Notes: generated from the sequence alone by a model not told the origin. A stretch of 45,507 nucleotides of DNA from Acidimicrobiales bacterium (GCA_020630195.1 JAHDBV010000030.1:1-45507), one strand, 5' to 3'; positions 33,199 through 41,343 are shown, numbered from the stretch's first letter. Program-made: numbers and translations.

Positions 33199-33350
33199 GG
33201 TTGCGGAGCGGGCGGTCAGTTGCGGAGGGTGGGCCGCGGGTGTCGTGGCGAGCGGCGTGGGCTCTGCGGGTCAGTTGCGGAGCGTGGGCCGCGGGTGTGG
33301 TGGCGAGCCTCGTGGGCTCTGCGGGTCAGTTGCGAAGTGTGGGCCGCTCG
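33199..33350. repeat. 55-bp tandem repeat copied from the TadG gene 3' end
   Basis: TCAGTTGCGGAG begins at 33216 and 33271, and TCAGTTGCGAAG at 33326, exactly 55 bases apart. The third copy is the actual 3' end of the TadG-like gene (its stop and last codons); the first two are full 55-base units that differ at about four positions. A partial fourth (GTTGCGGAGCGGGCGG) starts at 33201. They fill the gap to the GNAT promoter. Confidence 0.9.
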
Positions 33351-35197
33351 GTGACCGTGAGGGTCGAGGTGTACTTCTCGTCCCACACCTGGCCGAGTGG
33401 GACCTCCGCCTCGAATCTGATGTCGAGATACGGGATGTTCGGACTGATGTCGGTCAGGTCGATCGTGCCACCCGACTGCACCAGGTCGAGCGGCCCGAGC
33501 ACCACGTTGCCGTTCGGGTCGAGGATCTCGATGACGAACGTGTCGAACTGGTCGATGAACGCCTGGTCGACCTCGGCGGTACCCCAGAACACCCCGCCGT
33601 TCGCACAGTCACACGGGAACAGACGCGTCGCGCCCTTCCCCGTCGGGCAGGGATCCATGGTCGTGGTGAAGGTGAAGAAGATCGAGTTGTGGCCGAGGCC
33701 GATGAAGCACTCGATCTCCGGCAGCTTCGTGTAGCCGTAGGGGCGGTGGTTGTCCTGGATCTCGCCACAGTTCGAGCCGTCCCGCAGGTCGATGCAGGTC
33801 GTCGTGTCGTAGCGGTAGCCACCGAAGAACGCGAGGTGGCCGTGGCGGAGCTCATGGGTCGACCACGAGAACGGGTAGTTGGCCCGGATGTCGTTGCGGT
33901 TGAAGCTCGAGTTGCCGTTGAACCCGACGCACGGGATCTCGTTCTCGCGTGCGTTCAGGCAGATGCCGTTCGGGGTTCCGTTCGAGTCGGTCGAGATGAA
34001 GATGTGAGGGTGGCTGCTCGCCCAGTTGTTGTGGAAGCGGGCCGCGTTGTTGAACGTGGAGCAGGCGTTGTCGATCGCCGGGTCGAAGCACATCAGGTAG
34101 TCGCCCTGCTCGGTCGAGTAGGAGAAGTACAGCTTCCCGTCGTGCAGTTCGACGTCGGGCTCCTTCGGCCAGTTGGTCCGTCCGGTCACGAGCTCACGGT
34201 TCTCGATGTGCTGCCATTGGGCCGGTTCCTTGGGATACCCGGCGCAGTTCGAGTCGGTCCGCATGTCGTGGCAGAGGATCGAGACCTCACCGTCGATCAT
34301 GAAGATCCGGTCGCCGACGATCTTGGCCTGAGAGCCCCACGTGTAGCGGTCCCAGCGGGAATCGGCGCGGGGGCCGTAGTTCCACACCCGCTTCACGAAC
34401 CGGCCACACGAGGTGTTGGTGGCCATGTCGTGGCACTCGAAGCCGAGCTCGGTGCGGGTCCGGCTGTTGGTGTACTTCTGCACCGTGAACCAGATCTGCT
34501 GCTCGGGAATGTAGTGCGACACCTGGGTGTAGTCGGCGGTCACGCCGTCGACGGCCTGCGGGTAGCCCTCACACATGGCCTCGGTGACGAGGTCGACGCA
34601 GACGAGTTCCTTGGCCCACCAGGCGTTGTCGTTCCACGAGTCGGTGTGGTGGTTGAGGGTGTAGACCTCGTTGCCCGCCAGCGTGGGGGTGAAGCCGTCA
34701 CCCTGGGAGTTCACGGGGATCCGGGTCACCGGCGGTTGGAGCACGAACGGCGTCTCGCAGGAACCGAGGCAGCCGCCGACCGTCGCGGTCGATTCCCGGC
34801 TGACCTGCACGTCGTCGAGGACGATGCCGGCGAAGTACATCGGCACGGTGCCGTCGGTGATGGCGACGTTGACGTCGTTGCCGAGGGGCTGGCTGATCTG
34901 GATGACGAGCTCGGGTGAGCTGACGTCGATGCCGTTGGCGGCGAGCACGGCGCGGACCTCGGCGGCGGCTTCGGCCTCGGTGCCGCCGGTGCCTCGCACC
35001 TGCGCCCCGGCGAGGGCGGCCACGTCGGCGGCTCGCTGGATGTCGCTCGCCCGGTTGTACCAGGAGCCGATGTCGACGGCGATGCCGACGGCCAGCAGCA
35101 GGACGAGGCCCAACATCACGACGATGGGCATGGCCTGGCCCCGCTCGTCGGTGTCGATCGGGCGGCGCACATCGCGGTGCTCGGCGTTCGGGCTCAT
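33326..35197 (-). CDS. TadG-like protein with a large cysteine-pair repeat domain
   Basis: A 623-residue membrane-anchored surface protein. A TadE/TadG-type anchor (GQAMPIVVMLGLVLLLAVGIAVDIGSW in two parts, about residues 20-45) is followed by the RASDIQRAADVAALAGA amphipathic helix of TadG proteins. From about 195 to 485 are six repeats with cysteine pairs nine or ten residues apart: C200/C209, C255/C264, C309/C318, C370/C379, C413/C423 and C468/C477, each in a CxD...C context. A six-bladed propeller with one disulfide per blade is plausible. A final beta-like domain ends in TERPTLRN. ATG 35197 overlaps the upstream TadE gene (ATGA). Confidence 0.85.
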   Translation of the reverse strand: MSPNAEHRDVRRPIDTDERGQAMPIVVMLGLVLLLAVGIAVDIGSWYNRASDIQRAADVAALAGAQVRGTGGTEAEAAAEVRAVLAANGIDVSSPELVIQISQPLGNDVNVAITDGTVPMYFAGIVLDDVQVSRESTATVGGCLGSCETPFVLQPPVTRIPVNSQGDGFTPTLAGNEVYTLNHHTDSWNDNAWWAKELVCVDLVTEAMCEGYPQAVDGVTADYTQVSHYIPEQQIWFTVQKYTNSRTRTELGFECHDMATNTSCGRFVKRVWNYGPRADSRWDRYTWGSQAKIVGDRIFMIDGEVSILCHDMRTDSNCAGYPKEPAQWQHIENRELVTGRTNWPKEPDVELHDGKLYFSYSTEQGDYLMCFDPAIDNACSTFNNAARFHNNWASSHPHIFISTDSNGTPNGICLNARENEIPCVGFNGNSSFNRNDIRANYPFSWSTHELRHGHLAFFGGYRYDTTTCIDLRDGSNCGEIQDNHRPYGYTKLPEIECFIGLGHNSIFFTFTTTMDPCPTGKGATRLFPCDCANGGVFWGTAEVDQAFIDQFDTFVIEILDPNGNVVLGPLDLVQSGGTIDLTDISPNIPYLDIRFEAEVPLGQVWDEKYTSTLTVTERPTLRN

Positions 35198-35823
35198 GAG
35201 CTGCGCTCCCATTGCTTGACGATGACCCCGTCGTTCAGTTCGAAGGTGCGGAAGAAGGGCATGATCCCGACCAGCGCGGTCTGCTCGGACTCGAAGTAGA
35301 TGCCGACCCACCACTCACCTTCGATGTCGCTCGCGTTCTTCTGATCGGGCCGGGTGGTGGGGCACCACTGCCGGTCGAAGTCGCCGCCACCGCAGGTGGG
35401 ATGGTCGAAGCCGTTCGCGTCGTTGCCGAACAGGATCAGGTCGATCTCGTTCTGGTCGTAGACGTTGCAGAGGCCCGGCACGCCGCCCGAGGAGGCGGCG
35501 AAGTCGGTCATGCAGTTGGCCGGCGGGGCGGTGAGGCCCTCGGCGTCGTAGATGACCACCTTGGTGACGTTCTCGATGTCGCGGTTGTTGAGCTCGGCGA
35601 GCAGGGCCCGCAGTGTCTTCTGGTCGTGGTCCCGGGCCTCGCCCGAGTCGAACGCCCGGACGCCCGCGCTGCGCAACGCGCCGGAGGCGGAGGTCGAACG
35701 CGACCACGCCTCACCGGCGTCGATGGCGCCGAACACGAGCATCGCGAGGATCGGCATCAGGATCGCCAGTTCGACCGAGGCCACGCCGCGCTCGCGACGT
35801 CGACGGAGGAGTCGGCGGATCAT
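35194..35823 (-). CDS. TadE-like pseudopilin-type protein (second copy)
   Basis: A 209-residue TadE-family protein with a short basic N-terminus (MIRRLLRRRRERG), then VASVELAILMPILAMLVFGAIDAG, the Glu-containing prepilin-like anchor. The outer part has NVTKVVIYDAEGL, PPANCMTD, LCNVYDQNE and DRQWCPTTR, with conserved cysteines that match the upstream paralogue. ATG 35823 overlaps the first TadE stop; its own stop overlaps the TadG start. No Tad ATPase, prepilin or secretin gene is in the window. Confidence 0.87.
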   Translation of the reverse strand: MIRRLLRRRRERGVASVELAILMPILAMLVFGAIDAGEAWSRSTSASGALRSAGVRAFDSGEARDHDQKTLRALLAELNNRDIENVTKVVIYDAEGLTAPPANCMTDFAASSGGVPGLCNVYDQNEIDLILFGNDANGFDHPTCGGGDFDRQWCPTTRPDQKNASDIEGEWWVGIYFESEQTALVGIMPFFRTFELNDGVIVKQWERSS

Positions 35824-36344
35824 TCGACGATCTCCGGCTCGACGATCACGACGGCGTGGTCGCTCCACTGGAGATCGAACGGTGAGTAGTTGGTGATGGT
35901 CGTGTACTCGGCGTCGATCCAGATCCCGAGGAGATCGTCGGCTTCGCGCCGATCGGGGCACCAACCTCCGCTGCAGGCGTTCGGATCGACGACGGTGGTG
36001 CTGTCGTAGACGTTGCAGCCGGCCACCGGGGTGCCCTGCATGCACGAGGCCGGCGGCTCGGAGAGGATCCCGTCGGCCTCGTAGATGACGACCCGGTTGA
36101 TCTGCACACCGATGGCGGCGTCGACGCGATTCGCGATGGCACCGAGGATGAGGGCATCGGCGTCGTCGGCGGTCCGGGCGATGGCTCCGGTGCGGGTGGC
36201 GTCGCCGAGCGAGAGCGAGACGGTCTCGCGCGCCTGCATGCCGAATCCGACGTCGAGGATGCCGAACACGATGAAGGCCAGCAGTGGCATCACCAGTGCG
36301 AACTCGACGAGCGATGTTCCGCGTTCGGAACGACGGGTGTCCAC
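35820..36344 (-). CDS. TadE-like pseudopilin-type protein (first copy)
   Basis: A 174-residue TadE-family protein: DTRRSERGTSLVEFALVMPLLAFIVFGILDVG is the anchor (in pieces SERGTSLVEFALVMPLL and AFIVFGILDVG), then the outer domain with VVIYEADGI, PPASCMQG, GCNVYDSTT and GGWCPDRRE. The same cysteine order occurs in the next gene, so they arose by duplication. GTG 36344 is the closest start to the anchor but lacks a clear ribosome-binding site; ATG 36521 in the same frame would add 59 unlikely residues. It opens the TadE-TadE-TadG operon. Confidence 0.8.
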   Translation of the reverse strand: MDTRRSERGTSLVEFALVMPLLAFIVFGILDVGFGMQARETVSLSLGDATRTGAIARTADDADALILGAIANRVDAAIGVQINRVVIYEADGILSEPPASCMQGTPVAGCNVYDSTTVVDPNACSGGWCPDRREADDLLGIWIDAEYTTITNYSPFDLQWSDHAVVIVEPEIVE

Positions 36345-36564
36345 GGTGGAGAGATCGACGCGATGGTCCCGACCCTTGAGGAACGGAGAGTGAGCGAAGC
36401 TGTCGGGCTTCGACGGACCATGGTCCCGCGAAAACCCACTCGTGGAGCGGATTCGGCCGGATCGCGGCATCGGTGCCCGCTCATCGTCGACCCCCGAGGA
36501 TCGGGGAGCACCACACGCCATGGCTACCCATCGGTCATCTGGGGGTCGGATTTGAATCGGCGGG

Positions 36565-36570
36565 TAGGTT
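36565..36570 (+). promoter_or_regulatory. Leaderless -10 box of the 49-residue gene
   Basis: TAGGTT ends seven bases before ATG 36578. Confidence 0.55.
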
Positions 36571-36577
36571 GAACCGC

Positions 36578-36727
36578 ATGGACCGACCCCCTCCGGATCC
36601 CCGCAAGATGCTCGACACCTGGATGCAGTGGGAGCGTGGCGAGACCACCCCCGGCCAGGTGCTGAAGGAGCTCAAGATCGCCGGCCTCCGGGAACTGCTC
36701 GAGGCCGAGAACGGCGACGAGCGCTGA
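36578..36727 (+). CDS. Small protein of 49 residues upstream of the Nudix gene
   Basis: A 49-residue acidic protein: MDRPPPDPRKMLDTWMQWERG, TTPGQVLKELKIAGL, RELLEAENGDER. No family function is recognised, but MLDTWMQWERGETTPG followed by LK-rich helix looks like a conserved small actinobacterial protein. It has a leaderless start. The final TGA overlaps the apparent CTG start of the Nudix gene, so both are probably cotranscribed and coupled. Confidence 0.8.
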   Translation: MDRPPPDPRKMLDTWMQWERGETTPGQVLKELKIAGLRELLEAENGDER

Positions 36728-37401
36728 GCTTCTCGCCACCACCGGGCCGTGGTGGCCCGCAGTTCATCCCCCGGCCTCCCGACGCGCGCCCCGGGCGCCC
36801 ACCGACCTGGGCGACGGCGGCCCCCGCACCGTCGTTGGACGACCTGCTCGGCGTGATCGAGCCGGCGGTCGGTGTGCCGAGCCTGCCGGTGGTGAACGAC
36901 AAACCGCCCTCCGCGGTCCTGATGACCCTCTGGGACGGCCCGGCCGGCCCGGAGATGTTGCTGACCCGTCGGGCGTGGCACCTCCGGAGCCACACCGGCG
37001 AGGTCTCCTTCCCCGGCGGACGGCTCGAACCCGGCGACCGCGACCTCGTGCACACGGCGCTGCGCGAAGCCGAGGAAGAGGTCGCCCTCGATCCCGGCTC
37101 GGTCGAGGTGCAGGGCCTGCTGACGCCGCTCACCACCGTGTCGAGCCCGGCGGAGATCCTTCCCGTCGTGGCGGTGAGTGACGGCATGCCGAGCACCGCC
37201 GCCTCACCCGACGAGGTGGATGCGGTGCTGCACGTGTCGGTCGCCGAACTCTGGAACGCGGCCCACTACCGCGAGGAGATCTGGTCACGCGCCGGCACCG
37301 ACATCGAGATCACGTTCTTCGAGCTCGAGGGTGACACGCTCTGGGGTGCGACGGCCCGCATCATCCGGAGCCTGTTCGAACAACTCGCCGACCCGTCGTG
37401 A
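36724..37401 (+). CDS. Nudix hydrolase, CoA-pyrophosphatase (NudL/UPF0035) type
   Basis: A Nudix enzyme expected to split CoA or acyl-CoA into 3',5'-ADP and phosphopantetheine. The UPF0035 signature LLTRRAWHLRSHTGEVSFPGG is split as LLTRR, LRSHTGE, SFPGG, and the Nudix box is GGRLEPGDRDLVHTALREAEEEV. The N-terminus GGPQFIPRPPDARPG resembles actinobacterial homologues, so the start must lie before it. In that frame only GTG 36628, deep in the previous gene, and CTG 36724 are possible; the latter overlaps the previous stop as CTGA, like the ATGA/GTGA joints elsewhere. About 225 residues. Its stop overlaps the next start. Confidence 0.88.
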   Translation: MSFSPPPGRGGPQFIPRPPDARPGRPPTWATAAPAPSLDDLLGVIEPAVGVPSLPVVNDKPPSAVLMTLWDGPAGPEMLLTRRAWHLRSHTGEVSFPGGRLEPGDRDLVHTALREAEEEVALDPGSVEVQGLLTPLTTVSSPAEILPVVAVSDGMPSTAASPDEVDAVLHVSVAELWNAAHYREEIWSRAGTDIEITFFELEGDTLWGATARIIRSLFEQLADPS

Positions 37402-38564
37402 AGCCGGCCACCGCCCGTCGGATCGCCCTCGGTGCCCAGGGGTTCGGTCGGGCCCGGCCCGGCCGGGTCGACGTGCGACACTTCCGTCGCTCGCTCGACG
37501 ACATGGCGATCCTCCAGCTCGACAGCGTCAACGTGGTCGCCCGGAGCCACTACCTCCCGATGTTCGCGAGGCTCGGGGCCTACGACCGCGACGCACTCGA
37601 CCGGTGGTTGTGGCACTCCCGGGAGAACCTCGAGGGGCTCGCCCACGAGGCGTCGATCTCGCCGATGGTGCGCGAACCCGATCTGCGCTGGCGACAGACC
37701 GGCCGGTGGCGGGTGGGGGAGCGACTCGAGGCCGAGGCGCCCGACTACGTGGCCTCGGTGCTCGACGAGGTCCGCCAACGCGGGGCGCTGTCGGTGTCGG
37801 ATCTCTCGGATCCCGGCGATCGCAGCGGTCCGTGGTGGGGCTACAGCCCGGGCAAGTCGGCGCTCGAACGGCTCTACGTCACGGGCCGGCTCAACATCTC
37901 CCACCGGACCCATCAGTTCACCTCGGTCTACGACCTGCCCGAGCGGGTGATCCCCGACCACGTGCGGGCCGAACCCACACCCGACCCGACCGACGCACAT
38001 CGTCGCCTGCTGCTGCGGGCCGCGCGCTCGCTCGGGGTGGCGACGATGACCGATCTCGCCGACTACGTGCGCCTGCGGAACCCGGTGGCCCGCCTGCTCG
38101 TCGCCGAACTGGTCGCCTCGGGCGAGCTCGTGGAGACTCACGTCGACGGGTGGGGCGAACCGGCGCTGCTCCACCCCGGTGCGAAACGGCCCCGCTCGAT
38201 CGACGTGTGCACCCTGCTCAGCCCGTTCGATCCGGTCACCTGGTGCCGGGACCGGGCCGAGCGGCTGTTCGGATTCCGCTACCGGATCGAGATCTACGTG
38301 CCCGAACCGAAGCGGGTGTACGGCTACTACGTGCTCCCGTTCCTGTTCGGCGAGGAGCTGGCCGGGCGGGTCGACGTGAAGTCCGACCGCACCAACCGGG
38401 TGCTGCTCGCCCGTGGTGTCTTCGCCGAAGACGGTGTCGACCGCGGCGCGGTGGCCGACGGCCTCGCCCGTGCGCTCGCCGAGCTGGCCGCCTTCCTCGG
38501 CCTGGATGGCGTGGAGGTCGGCCGTCGTGGCGATCTGGCCGACGAGGTCCGGGCCAGGTCATGA
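37398..38564 (+). CDS. YcaQ/AlkX-like winged-helix DNA glycosylase
   Basis: A 388-residue protein of the HTH_42 family (YcaQ/AlkX and AlkZ). These glycosylases remove bulky alkylated bases and unhook interstrand crosslinks. The catalytic QxD motif of AlkX-type members is visible as Q40-L-D42 in ILQLDSVNVVARSHYLPMF. Further family signatures are RWLWHSRENLEGLAHEASI, GYSPGKSALERLYVTGRL, YDLPERVIP and LLSPFDPVTWCRDRAERLFGF in parts, then YVPEPKRVYGYYVLPFL. GTG 37398 overlaps the Nudix stop (GTGA), its end the next start (ATGA). Confidence 0.93.
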   Translation: MKPATARRIALGAQGFGRARPGRVDVRHFRRSLDDMAILQLDSVNVVARSHYLPMFARLGAYDRDALDRWLWHSRENLEGLAHEASISPMVREPDLRWRQTGRWRVGERLEAEAPDYVASVLDEVRQRGALSVSDLSDPGDRSGPWWGYSPGKSALERLYVTGRLNISHRTHQFTSVYDLPERVIPDHVRAEPTPDPTDAHRRLLLRAARSLGVATMTDLADYVRLRNPVARLLVAELVASGELVETHVDGWGEPALLHPGAKRPRSIDVCTLLSPFDPVTWCRDRAERLFGFRYRIEIYVPEPKRVYGYYVLPFLFGEELAGRVDVKSDRTNRVLLARGVFAEDGVDRGAVADGLARALAELAAFLGLDGVEVGRRGDLADEVRARS

Positions 38565-38980
38565 CCGACGGCCTCGTCCGGGTGCTCGTGACCGTCGCGG
38601 CGGTGGCGCTCGCCGTGGTGACGTGGCTCCCATGGGTGACGACCGGCGGTCGCAGCCGAAGCAGCTACGAGGTGTTCCGCTCGGCCCAGGCGCTCGGTGT
38701 CGACCAGCTGACGCCGCTGCGGGTCGTGTGGTTCTGCGTGCCCGTGGTCGCGCTCGGCGTGGTGGCGTGGCTCGCCGTCGGGCGCCCCGGGCTCGCCGCG
38801 GCGTTCCTCGCGCCGGCCGCACTGCTCGTCGGGGGTGCGGGTCTGGTCGTGGTGGTCGCCGGGCTGGCCGCCTGGGGTGCGTGGCTCGCGATCGTCGTCG
38901 CGGTCGACGCCCTCGCCGGGGTCGTGCTGCTGGTTCGCGGGTCAAGGAGCCCGCGGTCGGAGCCGATAGCCGGGCCATGA
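38561..38980 (+). CDS. Small four-helix membrane protein
   Basis: A 139-residue protein with about four hydrophobic segments: LVTVAAVALAVVTWLPWV, RVVWFCVPVVALGVVAWLAVG, LAAAFLAPAALLVGGAGLVVVV and LAIVVAVDALAGVVLLV. Between the first two is a soluble loop, TGGRSRSSYEVFRSAQALG, that likely faces outward. No family recognised. ATG 38561 overlaps the glycosylase stop and its stop overlaps the next gene (ATGA), so it sits within a five-gene run from 36578 to 40905. Confidence 0.8.
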   Translation: MTDGLVRVLVTVAAVALAVVTWLPWVTTGGRSRSSYEVFRSAQALGVDQLTPLRVVWFCVPVVALGVVAWLAVGRPGLAAAFLAPAALLVGGAGLVVVVAGLAAWGAWLAIVVAVDALAGVVLLVRGSRSPRSEPIAGP

Positions 38981-40905
38981 CGAACCCGCCCGACGGCTCG
39001 CGCCCCGCACCGATCCGACCGCCGGTGAACCCGGTGTCCGAGCCGACCTGGCTCGACTCGGAGGGCTCGACGACGACCGAGGCCACGGTGGTCACCCGAC
39101 GCGGCGGCTCCCGGTTCGCCGTCATCGGTGTCGTGGTGGCGTTGGTGGTCGGTGGGGCGTTCGCGATCCGGACCGCGCTGTCGGCGCCCACGGGCCCGGA
39201 GACCGCGTCGGCCGCCGTCGACTCGTTCTTCGCCGCGGTCGACGACGAGGATCTCGTCGGCATGGTCGAGGTGTGGCTTCCGTCGGAGCGCGCCTCGGTG
39301 CTCGAGCCGGGTCTGGAGCTGGTGCGCGAGCTGGAACGGCTCGACCTCGTCGACGACGGCACGGCCGACCGGGTCGACGGCGGTGCCGAGGACCGGGCCG
39401 GGATCGGCTACGACGTCCGCGTCGAAGGGCTCGAGACCTCCGAACGGCTGCTCGGCGACGGGGTGGCGATGGTGACCCTGCACGCGGGTCGCGTCACGAT
39501 GCTGGACGGCGCCGAGGAGGGGATGTTCGGCCCCATCGGTGATGAGGACGCCTCGGTCGATCTCGCCGAGCTCGACGAACCCCTCGAGCTCGTCGTCGTC
39601 GAGGAGGACGGCGGTTGGTACCTGTCGATCTGGTACCAGGTGGCCGAGCTGGCCCGGTCGGAGACCGATGAGCCGCTGCCCGACTTCGGCAACGGCGTGA
39701 CCCCCATCGGTGCGGCGACCCCCGAGGGCGCCGTCGTCGGTCTGATCGAGGCCGCCGTCGACATCGACCCCCGCTCGATGATCGCCCGCCTCGACCCCGA
39801 GGAGGCCCGGGCACTGCATGACTACGCCCCGCTCTTCCTCGACGACGCCGACGACGAGATCGCCTCGTTCCGGGCCGAGCTGGACGCGGAAGGGGTCTCG
39901 TGGCGGGTCGAGCGCCTCGACGTGAGCGCCTCCGAATGGCGGGGCCACACCGTGGTGTCGCTCGATGCGTTCGGCATGCGGTTCGACACCCCCGAGGGGC
40001 CGGTCGCGTTCGACGTCGACACCGACTGTGTCCGGGCGAGCGCGCCCGACGAGGACGACGTCGAGTTCTGCTGGGAGACGGCCACCGACGCCCAGCTCGA
40101 GGAGTACGGCTTCGGCCGGGAGACCCTCGGATGGCAGGGCGGCTTCCTCGGCGACGGTGGCGGCATCACCGTGATCGAACGGGACGGGGGATGGTTCGTC
40201 ACGGGCGTGCCGACCTTCATGCACACGATGATCCGCTACCTGGAGATCGTCGGCGACGACGACGGGCTGCTCGAGAACTGGTTCGTCGACGAACTGTCGT
40301 GGACGATCGAGGACTGGATCGACGGTTCGGACGATCCGGAGTGGATCGTCGAGACGCCCAGCACGACCGTGCCGACCGAGGAGTGGGACGGCACCACGAC
40401 GACGGTGCCCTCCGGCGACGTCGTGACCCCGACGACCATCGGCCCCGATGACGCCCCGGCCACGACCCTCGACCCGTCGATCACGACCACCACCGGCCCC
40501 GACGGTCTCGGCTCGACGACGACGATCGACCCCGGCCCGGCGTCCGAGGAGCTCGCCCCTCCGATGGATCCCGCCTGGATCCCCGCGGGGCAACTGGTCG
40601 AACCGACGTTCCCGGGGAGCTCGTGGTTGTCCGCCGAGGGCATCACCGACCTGTGGTGGGTCAACGGCGAGCTCGACGCCACCTGGGGTGTGATCGCCGA
40701 GACGGCCTCGGCGGCCGACGCCGCCCGGGTCGTCGAGAACACCCGGATCGAGTGGGAGATGACCCCGCATCCCGACCGGCCCGACCTGCTGACCGACGGT
40801 GTCGACGTCGTGATCGCCCACGGCCGGTTCGTGATCGCGCTCAACGACACCGAGGACGGGATCGCCGTGCTCGACGAGTACCGGACGACCCTGCCGCTCG
40901 ACTGA
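38977..40905 (+). CDS. Large anchored secreted protein with Thr-rich linker
   Basis: A 642-residue protein of unknown function. A cytoplasmic N-terminus of about 45 residues precedes one hydrophobic anchor (FAVIGVVVALVVGGAFAIRTAL). Outside, two or three acidic domains follow; SAAVDSFFAAVDDEDLVGMVEVW and a later EGAVVGLIEAAVDIDP have the NTF2/lumazine-binding-like rhythm, which hints at duplicated domains. Around residues 465-520 lies a Thr/Pro-rich linker (TTTTVPSGD, TTTTGPDG, STTTIDPG), then a C-terminal domain of about 110 residues. The overall net charge is strongly acidic. ATG 38977 overlaps the previous stop. Confidence 0.8.
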   Translation: MTNPPDGSRPAPIRPPVNPVSEPTWLDSEGSTTTEATVVTRRGGSRFAVIGVVVALVVGGAFAIRTALSAPTGPETASAAVDSFFAAVDDEDLVGMVEVWLPSERASVLEPGLELVRELERLDLVDDGTADRVDGGAEDRAGIGYDVRVEGLETSERLLGDGVAMVTLHAGRVTMLDGAEEGMFGPIGDEDASVDLAELDEPLELVVVEEDGGWYLSIWYQVAELARSETDEPLPDFGNGVTPIGAATPEGAVVGLIEAAVDIDPRSMIARLDPEEARALHDYAPLFLDDADDEIASFRAELDAEGVSWRVERLDVSASEWRGHTVVSLDAFGMRFDTPEGPVAFDVDTDCVRASAPDEDDVEFCWETATDAQLEEYGFGRETLGWQGGFLGDGGGITVIERDGGWFVTGVPTFMHTMIRYLEIVGDDDGLLENWFVDELSWTIEDWIDGSDDPEWIVETPSTTVPTEEWDGTTTTVPSGDVVTPTTIGPDDAPATTLDPSITTTTGPDGLGSTTTIDPGPASEELAPPMDPAWIPAGQLVEPTFPGSSWLSAEGITDLWWVNGELDATWGVIAETASAADAARVVENTRIEWEMTPHPDRPDLLTDGVDVVIAHGRFVIALNDTEDGIAVLDEYRTTLPLD

Positions 40906-40907
40906 GT

Positions 40908-40921
40908 GCCGGGGCCCCGGC
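40908..40921 (+). terminator. Palindrome after the large secreted protein gene
   Basis: GCCGGGGCCCCGGC is a perfect 14-base palindrome three bases after the stop. It could act as a weak terminator; no T-run follows. Confidence 0.4.
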
Positions 40922-40935
40922 CTGACGGGCCCACC

Positions 40936-40941
40936 TAGGAT
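40936..40941 (+). promoter_or_regulatory. Leaderless -10 box of the 131-residue gene
   Basis: TAGGAT ends six bases before ATG 40948. Confidence 0.6.
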
Positions 40942-40947
40942 GCGGCC

Positions 40948-41343
40948 ATGCCCGAGCTGAGCTTCCACGGTGAGACCCACGACGAGCTGGTCCAGAAGGT
41001 CCGCCGCTGGTTGGCCAGTGTCGACGGGGCCGGATCGGACGAGGGGGCCAAGCCGATCGACGTCGTCAACGCGTCGGCCGAGCTCACGAAGGACGCCCTC
41101 TCGGTGATCGCACGCGCCGCCCCCGGCCCGGTGGGCGAGTCGGACGTCGTGAAGGCGCTGACGACGATGGGCTACAAGGCCACCGACGCCACCCGTGACG
41201 CCGCGGTCTCGGGGCTCGATGCGCTCGACACCGCGACCGGTGGCGACGCCGTGAAGAAGGTGGCGAAGGCCGGGCGCCAGGCGGTCTACGAGATGAACGC
41301 GGAGTTCGCGAAGCAGGTGCTGAAGACCATCGTCCGGGACTGA
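40948..41343 (+). CDS. Uncharacterized 131-residue helical protein
   Basis: No family with known function is recognised. The protein opens MPELSFHGETHDELVQKVRRWL and then has VVNASAELTKDALSVIARAAP, ESDVVKALTTMGYKATDATRDA, and a helical C-terminus with ANAEFAKQVL-like NAEFAKQVLKTIVRD. No cysteine, no membrane segment. TAGGAT before ATG 40948 indicates leaderless expression. It stands just before another leaderless gene of DUF937. Confidence 0.78.
   Translation: MPELSFHGETHDELVQKVRRWLASVDGAGSDEGAKPIDVVNASAELTKDALSVIARAAPGPVGESDVVKALTTMGYKATDATRDAAVSGLDALDTATGGDAVKKVAKAGRQAVYEMNAEFAKQVLKTIVRD

Noticed and set aside
33098..34918. Plus-strand 606-codon frame opposite the TadG-like gene
   Set aside because: Antisense shadow; composition Val/Asp/Arg-rich, without a ribosome-binding site or domain, and the opposite strand has a clear anchored protein.
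38665..40980. Minus-strand 771-codon frame opposite the large secreted protein
   Set aside because: Antisense shadow of GC-rich coding sequence, no start signal and no domain.
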